NCBI GenBank assembly: GCA_002386525.1
Contig: DGIS01000019.1
Location: 37,214 to 45,352, forward strand
Length of the DNA: 8,139 nucleotides
Direction: 5' to 3'
From: Sphingobacterium sp. UBA4616
Lineage (GTDB): Bacteria > Bacteroidota > Bacteroidia > Sphingobacteriales > Sphingobacteriaceae
In this document: positions 6,474 to 8,139 of the stretch, piece by piece
Layout of the letters: every line of letters begins with the position of its first letter
Position numbering within the stretch: the first letter of the stretch is position 1
Translations under genes and position numbers: made by a program
Notes under the pieces: generated by a model
What the model was told of the DNA's origin: nothing
Database searches by the model: none
Seen by the model: the letters and a program-made list of their open reading frames with translations, nothing else

Positions 6474-7268
6474 TTACAACTCATCTTTCAGTAGCTGCTC
6501 AAGTTCTTCCGGCGAAACGTTCATATTGACATTTCCATCTTTCGCAAAAGAGATCTCGCCAGTCTCTTCTGAAACAATAACAGCAATAGCGTCGGAGACT
6601 TCCGTTACTCCAATTGCCGCGCGATGCCTTAATCCAAATTGCAAGGGCAGATCCTCACTATCCGACAAAGGCAATACACATGATGCTGTCATAATCTTAA
6701 AATCGACAATAACGACCGCACCATCATGCAAGGGACTATTTTTATGAAAAATACTTTCAATCAAACGTTTGGAAATATGAGCATCGATATATTCACCACT
6801 ACTCTGGTAATACTCCTCATCAAAATATTTTGAAAAAACCAACAATGCCCCGGTGCGCGTACGCGACATACTTCTACAGGCTTCAATTACAGGTCTTAAA
6901 TCATCCGTCAAATCCTTTTGTATAGCCTTCTTATTCCCGATAAACGACCAAAAAACCTTTTTTCGCTTCATCGATATATTCTTCCCAACATGCAGCAAAA
7001 ACCGCCTGATTTCCTGCTGGAATACGACAATCAACGCAATCGAACCCACCGATATAAAACCGCCGAATATTTCTGTCAGCAAACGCATATGCATCTGCTT
7101 GACGACAATATAAACGCCATAAAACAATGCGACACCAATTAGGATATTAACAGCAATGGTACCCCTAATCAAACTATAAATATAGTAGATAATAATCGCT
7201 ACCAATATAATATCGATAACGTCCAAGAGGCGAAAGCCGCTAAATAGGCTATAGTCGATTCCATCCAT
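6474..7268 (-). CDS. cdaA: Diadenylate cyclase, membrane type (CdaA)
   Basis: Condenses two ATP into the second messenger c-di-AMP. The 264-residue protein has three N-terminal membrane helices (about 15-33, 37-57, 68-84), a short linker with basic residues (RRF, KRKK), and a cytoplasmic DAC domain (about 110-240). The two catalytic motifs are intact: DGA at 182-184 in [11 protein letters not shown] and RHR at 214-216 in GLRHRAAIG. The [10 protein letters not shown] segment at 231-240 is also typical. Length matches CdaA (about 260-280). The ATG at 7268 places the first helix at the usual distance. It is alone: none of the partners often found beside cdaA (ybbR-type cdaR and glmM in Firmicutes, folP in many Bacteroidota as I recall) is downstream or directly upstream, and pdxJ is divergent. 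c-di-AMP commonly controls potassium and osmolyte balance; no target gene is visible here. Confidence 0.96.
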   Translation of the reverse strand: MDGIDYSLFSGFRLLDVIDIILVAIIIYYIYSLIRGTIAVNILIGVALFYGVYIVVKQMHMRLLTEIFGGFISVGSIALIVVFQQEIRRFLLHVGKNISMKRKKVFWSFIGNKKAIQKDLTDDLRPVIEACRSMSRTRTGALLVFSKYFDEEYYQSSGEYIDAHISKRLIESIFHKNSPLHDGAVVIVDFKIMTASCVLPLSDSEDLPLQFGLRHRAAIGVTEVSDAIAVIVSEETGEISFAKDGNVNMNVSPEELEQLLKDEL

Positions 7269-7273
7269 ACATG

Positions 7274-7280
7274 CAAGTTA
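7274..7280 (-). promoter_or_regulatory. Weak -7-like element just before cdaA
   Basis: On the minus strand these bases read TAACTTG, one base shorter than TAnnTTTG, five bases before the cdaA ATG. The arrangement mirrors the one at gltX. The same 60-bp spacer must also hold the pdxJ promoter; the best plus-strand candidate is TATTTTTA at 7302-7309, which lacks the final G. Both are tentative. Confidence 0.2.
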
Positions 7281-7328
7281 AAAAAAAATAGATATTATTC
7301 GTATTTTTACAACACAACATACAGCAAA

Positions 7329-8045
7329 ATGACTAGACTTTCAGTAAATATCAATAAAATCGCAACGCTCAGAAATTCTAGAGGTGGGAATAATCCTAAT
7401 CTAGTCTCAGCAGCATTAGCCTGTGAACGTTTTGGTGCTCAGGGTATCACTGTTCACCCCAGACCTGATGAAAGACATATCCGCTATCAGGATGTATTTG
7501 ACTTAAAAGCAGCAATTCAGACTGAGCTAAATATTGAAGGAAACTGCCAGGAGCAGAAATTTATAGACCTTGTATTGGCCAATAAACCAGCACAGGTTAC
7601 GTTAGTACCTGATACCGAAGGTCAATTGACCTCCAATCATGGCTGGGATACCATTAAGAACAAAGCTTACCTACAAGATATGTGCAAATTGTTCAAAGAT
7701 GCCGGGATACGTGTTTCTATTTTTGTTGATCCTGTCGAAGAAATGGTAGAAGCTGCCGCAGAAACAGGAACAGATCGTATTGAACTTTATACAGAAGGAT
7801 TTGCAACGGAGTATGGTTTCGATAAAGAAACTGCTATAAAGCCCTATTTCAAAGCAGCCTTAAAGGCGCGTGAAGTTGGATTAGGACTCAATGCAGGCCA
7901 TGATCTGGACCTCAACAATCTGCAATATTTCAATCAGCATACTCCGGAATTGTTGGAAGTAAGCATAGGCCATGCACTTATCTCCGATGCACTATATTTA
8001 GGATTAGAGGAAACGATCAAACGTTACCTCGCCTGTTTGAAGTAG
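7329..8045 (+). CDS. pdxJ: Pyridoxine 5'-phosphate synthase (PdxJ)
   Basis: Last step of the DXP-dependent vitamin B6 route: joins 1-deoxy-D-xylulose 5-phosphate with 3-amino-2-oxopropyl phosphate (1-amino-acetone 3-phosphate) to give pyridoxine 5'-phosphate. The 238-residue TIM-barrel protein has normal length (about 235-245). Visible family motifs are [15 protein letters not shown] (6-20), [13 protein letters not shown] (39-51; H43, R45 and H50 at the phosphate/active site), E70 in NIEGN, E152 in RIELYTEG, H191 in LNAGHDL, and the phosphate-binding end [16 protein letters not shown] (212-227). The stretch [17 protein letters not shown] (91-107) replaces the usual PEKRxE..T..GG form of proteobacterial PdxJ, a variant I associate with Bacteroidota. 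ATG 7329 gives the standard start. It is divergent from cdaA over 60 bp, and no other B6 gene is in the window. Confidence 0.97.
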   Translation: MTRLSVNINKIATLRNSRGGNNPNLVSAALACERFGAQGITVHPRPDERHIRYQDVFDLKAAIQTELNIEGNCQEQKFIDLVLANKPAQVTLVPDTEGQLTSNHGWDTIKNKAYLQDMCKLFKDAGIRVSIFVDPVEEMVEAAAETGTDRIELYTEGFATEYGFDKETAIKPYFKAALKAREVGLGLNAGHDLDLNNLQYFNQHTPELLEVSIGHALISDALYLGLEETIKRYLACLK

Positions 8046-8139
8046 TACAACTTTCGGCGAAGACCGAGGCCTATAAGCAGTAAACACAAGTAATTTGAGA
8101 AAAAAGGGCTTTCTTAACGGAGGGCACTGAAAAAGTCCC
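8046..8139. other. 3' edge without a gene; possible mobile-element end
   Basis: No open frame, strong terminator or RNA gene is evident in these 94 bp. At the edge, GGGCTTT (8106-8112) pairs imperfectly with AAAGTCCC (8132-8139, one bulge), and the final GGGCACTGAAAAAGTCCC (8122-8139) resembles an insertion-sequence inverted-repeat end as I remember such ends. The sequence stops there, so this cannot be settled. The imperfect dyad might instead be a weak pdxJ terminator. Confidence 0.25.

Noticed and set aside
6474..6488. C-terminal KDEL on CdaA, like an ER-retention signal
   Set aside because: Bacteria have no endoplasmic reticulum; this is a chance ending of an acidic tail.
6454..7142. Several plus-strand frames opposite cdaA
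   Set aside because: All are antisense to catalytic or membrane segments of CdaA, are Ser/Cys/Ile-rich and resemble nothing known.
1..8139. CRISPR array, prophage, toxin-antitoxin, defence island, riboswitch, tRNA or rRNA
   Set aside because: No regularly spaced direct repeats, no long structured leaders, no cloverleaf or conserved rRNA segments and no such protein families were seen on either strand.

Overview
The window comes from a chromosomal housekeeping region of a Bacteroidota bacterium, most likely a Sphingobacteriaceae member (Sphingobacterium or Pedobacter type). Reasons: the GluRS, PdxJ, hotdog thioesterase and histidine kinase read like Bacteroidota family versions. A DUF2911 secreted protein is present, which is a family typical of this phylum. 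None of the eight starts has a convincing Shine-Dalgarno sequence, and TAnnTTTG-type -7 promoter elements occur close to start codons. The taxonomic call is by recognition, not by a search.

Layout: (1) 37-1557, minus strand, gltX (glutamyl-tRNA synthetase). (2) A 120-bp divergent spacer. (3) 1678-3827, plus strand, a compact three-gene unit with overlapping reading frames: an orphan membrane sensor histidine kinase, a DinB/YfiT-like putative metalloenzyme, and a hotdog-fold acyl-CoA thioesterase of the EntH/YdiI/MenI type. The unit is closed by two abutting perfect inverted repeats, the second with a T-run and therefore a strong terminator. (4) 4124-5419, plus strand, a sugar:H+ symporter of the FucP/GluP/NagP (FHS) family. 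It has a roughly 190-bp leader carrying a perfect 12-bp CG-centred palindrome that looks like a LacI-family operator, and its own terminator. (5) 5551-6405, plus strand, an exported DUF2911 protein with a helical TPR-like tail. (6) A hairpin between convergent genes. (7) 6474-7268, minus strand, cdaA (membrane diadenylate cyclase, c-di-AMP synthesis). (8) A 60-bp divergent spacer. (9) 7329-8045, plus strand, pdxJ (pyridoxine 5'-phosphate synthase, vitamin B6). The last 94 bp hold no gene; the extreme edge has a sequence that could be the end of an insertion sequence.

The genes do not form one pathway. They cover translation (gltX), signalling (histidine kinase, cdaA), cofactor metabolism (pdxJ, perhaps menaquinone through the thioesterase), sugar uptake and an envelope protein of unknown role. 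I see no CRISPR array, phage, toxin-antitoxin, defence or biosynthetic cluster and no rRNA or tRNA. I find no convincing evidence of a previously undescribed system; the points of interest are regulatory and structural.
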